A DNA stretch of 64,000 nt from Enterobacter sichuanensis (lineage in GTDB: Bacteria; Pseudomonadota; Gammaproteobacteria; Enterobacterales; Enterobacteriaceae): NCBI RefSeq assembly GCF_002939185.1, contig NZ_POVL01000020.1:1-64000 (forward strand). The letters are read 5' to 3'. Numbering within the stretch: the stretch's first letter is position 1; every line of letters begins with the position of its first letter. Under the pieces are notes generated by a model, which searched no databases, was not told the origin of the DNA, and saw nothing but the letters and a program-made list of their open reading frames with translations. Below are positions 63,328 to 64,000 of the stretch, one piece after another. A program made the position numbers and the translations under genes.

Positions 63328-64000
63328 CGCGGTTATTCAGCTCAACAATCTGGTTAAACGCTTTAAGGGAATGGATAAACCCGCGGTTGCCCCGCTGAAC
63401 TGCACCATCCAGAAAGGCTATGTCACCGGGCTGGTGGGCCCGGACGGCGCAGGCAAAACCACCCTGATGCGGATGCTGGCCGGCCTGCTGAAGCCGGATG
63501 AAGGCTCGGCCAGCGTGCTGGGTCTTGACCCGATTAAGGACGACGGTGCGCTGCACGCCATGCTTGGCTATATGCCGCAGAAGTTTGGCCTGTATGAAGA
63601 TCTGACGGTGATGGAAAACCTGAACCTGTATGCCGATCTGCGCAGCGTTACCGGCGAAACGCGGCAGAAAACCTTCGCCCGCCTGCTGGCGTTTACCTCC
63701 CTCGGTCCGTTCACGGACCGCCTGGCGGGCAAGCTCTCCGGCGGGATGAAACAGAAGCTGGGCCTGGCCTGCACGCTGGTGGGCGAGCCGAAAGTCCTGC
63801 TGCTGGATGAGCCCGGCGTGGGCGTTGACCCGATTTCGCGCCGCGAGCTGTGGCAGATGGTGCACGAGCTGGCAGGCGACGGGATGCTGATCCTCTGGAG
63901 TACCTCCTACCTTGACGAAGCCGAACAGTGCCGGGACGTGCTGCTGATGAACGAAGGCGAACTTCTCTACCAGGGCGAGCCGACGACGCTGACGCAGAGC
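63320..64000 (+). CDS. ybhF: ABC transporter ATPase YbhF (partial, runs off window)
   Basis: The first 227 codons only; the E. coli protein has 578 aa with two ABC domains, of which the first is seen here. Walker [10 protein letters not shown], signature [12 protein letters not shown] and Walker [14 protein letters not shown] are present. The ATG at 63320 matches E. coli MNDAVI and overlaps the ybhG stop. With YbhG and the downstream YbhS/YbhR (outside the window) it forms a multidrug/Na+ exporter. Confidence 0.95.
   Translation, partial: MNDAVIQLNNLVKRFKGMDKPAVAPLNCTIQKGYVTGLVGPDGAGKTTLMRMLAGLLKPDEGSASVLGLDPIKDDGALHAMLGYMPQKFGLYEDLTVMENLNLYADLRSVTGETRQKTFARLLAFTSLGPFTDRLAGKLSGGMKQKLGLACTLVGEPKVLLLDEPGVGVDPISRRELWQMVHELAGDGMLILWSTSYLDEAEQCRDVLLMNEGELLYQGEPTTLTQS

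Overview
This window is a contiguous stretch of enterobacterial core chromosome. Gene order, protein sequences and lengths follow the E. coli K-12 block running from dacC to ybhF, read here in the opposite orientation, with several accessory insertions. The high GC content, the REP sequences of the form GTAGGCCGGGTAAGGCG...CCACCCGGC and the particular insertions suggest Enterobacter (E. cloacae complex) or a close relative such as Lelliottia or Leclercia. That assignment is inferred from gene content only. I see no rRNA, tRNA, IS element, prophage or CRISPR array.

Layout. 1-13.8 kb: dacC, gstB, yliI, bssR, rimO, the glutathione importer operon iaaA-gsiABCD (minus strand) and moeAB. 13.8-20.4 kb: fsaA diverging from ybiYW (glycyl-radical activase and enzyme), then ybiV and ybiU. 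A shared inverted repeat (ACTTTC-N4-GAAAGT) sits in all three upstream regions of this group, and a near-consensus FNR box is placed for class II activation of ybiYW. 20.4-25.5 kb: an accessory cassette of a LacI-type regulator, an MFS transporter and a GH31 glycosidase. 25.5-28.3 kb: ybiT and ldtB. 28.3-33.0 kb: an accessory beta-glucoside operon (GH1 6-phospho-beta-glucosidase, PTS IIC, GntR/HutC regulator) behind twin ATGACTAGTCAT operators, plus an aldo/keto reductase. 33.1-37.3 kb: an EmrA-EmrB-outer-membrane-factor efflux operon. 37.4-51.2 kb: ybiR, mntR, mntS, opgE, ompX, rhtA, dps, glnHPQ, mscM, rlmF, mcbA, ybiI, ybiJ. 51.3-57.8 kb: ybiB, then a five-gene chaperone-usher fimbrial operon. 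57.8-64 kb: dinG, rhlE, cecR, ybhG and the truncated start of ybhF.

How the genes work together. The ybiYW-fsaA-ybiV-ybiU group looks like one co-controlled anaerobic sugar-phosphate unit: a glycyl-radical 1,5-anhydro-sugar-phosphate lyase with its activase, an aldolase for its product, a sugar phosphatase and an uncharacterised Fe/2-oxoglutarate-type protein. The two carbohydrate cassettes each bring their own regulator. glnHPQ has NtrC sites and a sigma-54 promoter, mntS an MntR box, dinG a LexA-like box and cecR a perfect 20-bp palindrome.

Most intergenic spaces after stop codons hold modular palindromic repeats: a GC-rich CCCTCTCC/GGAGAGGG hairpin joined either to a REP hairpin or to an AAAACGGCAACC/GGTTGCCGTTTT terminator. 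The strongest candidates for undescribed biology are the ACTTTC-N4-GAAAGT regulon, the LacI-MFS-GH31 cassette of unknown substrate, and the fimbrial operon whose terminator is embedded in the 3' end of dinG.
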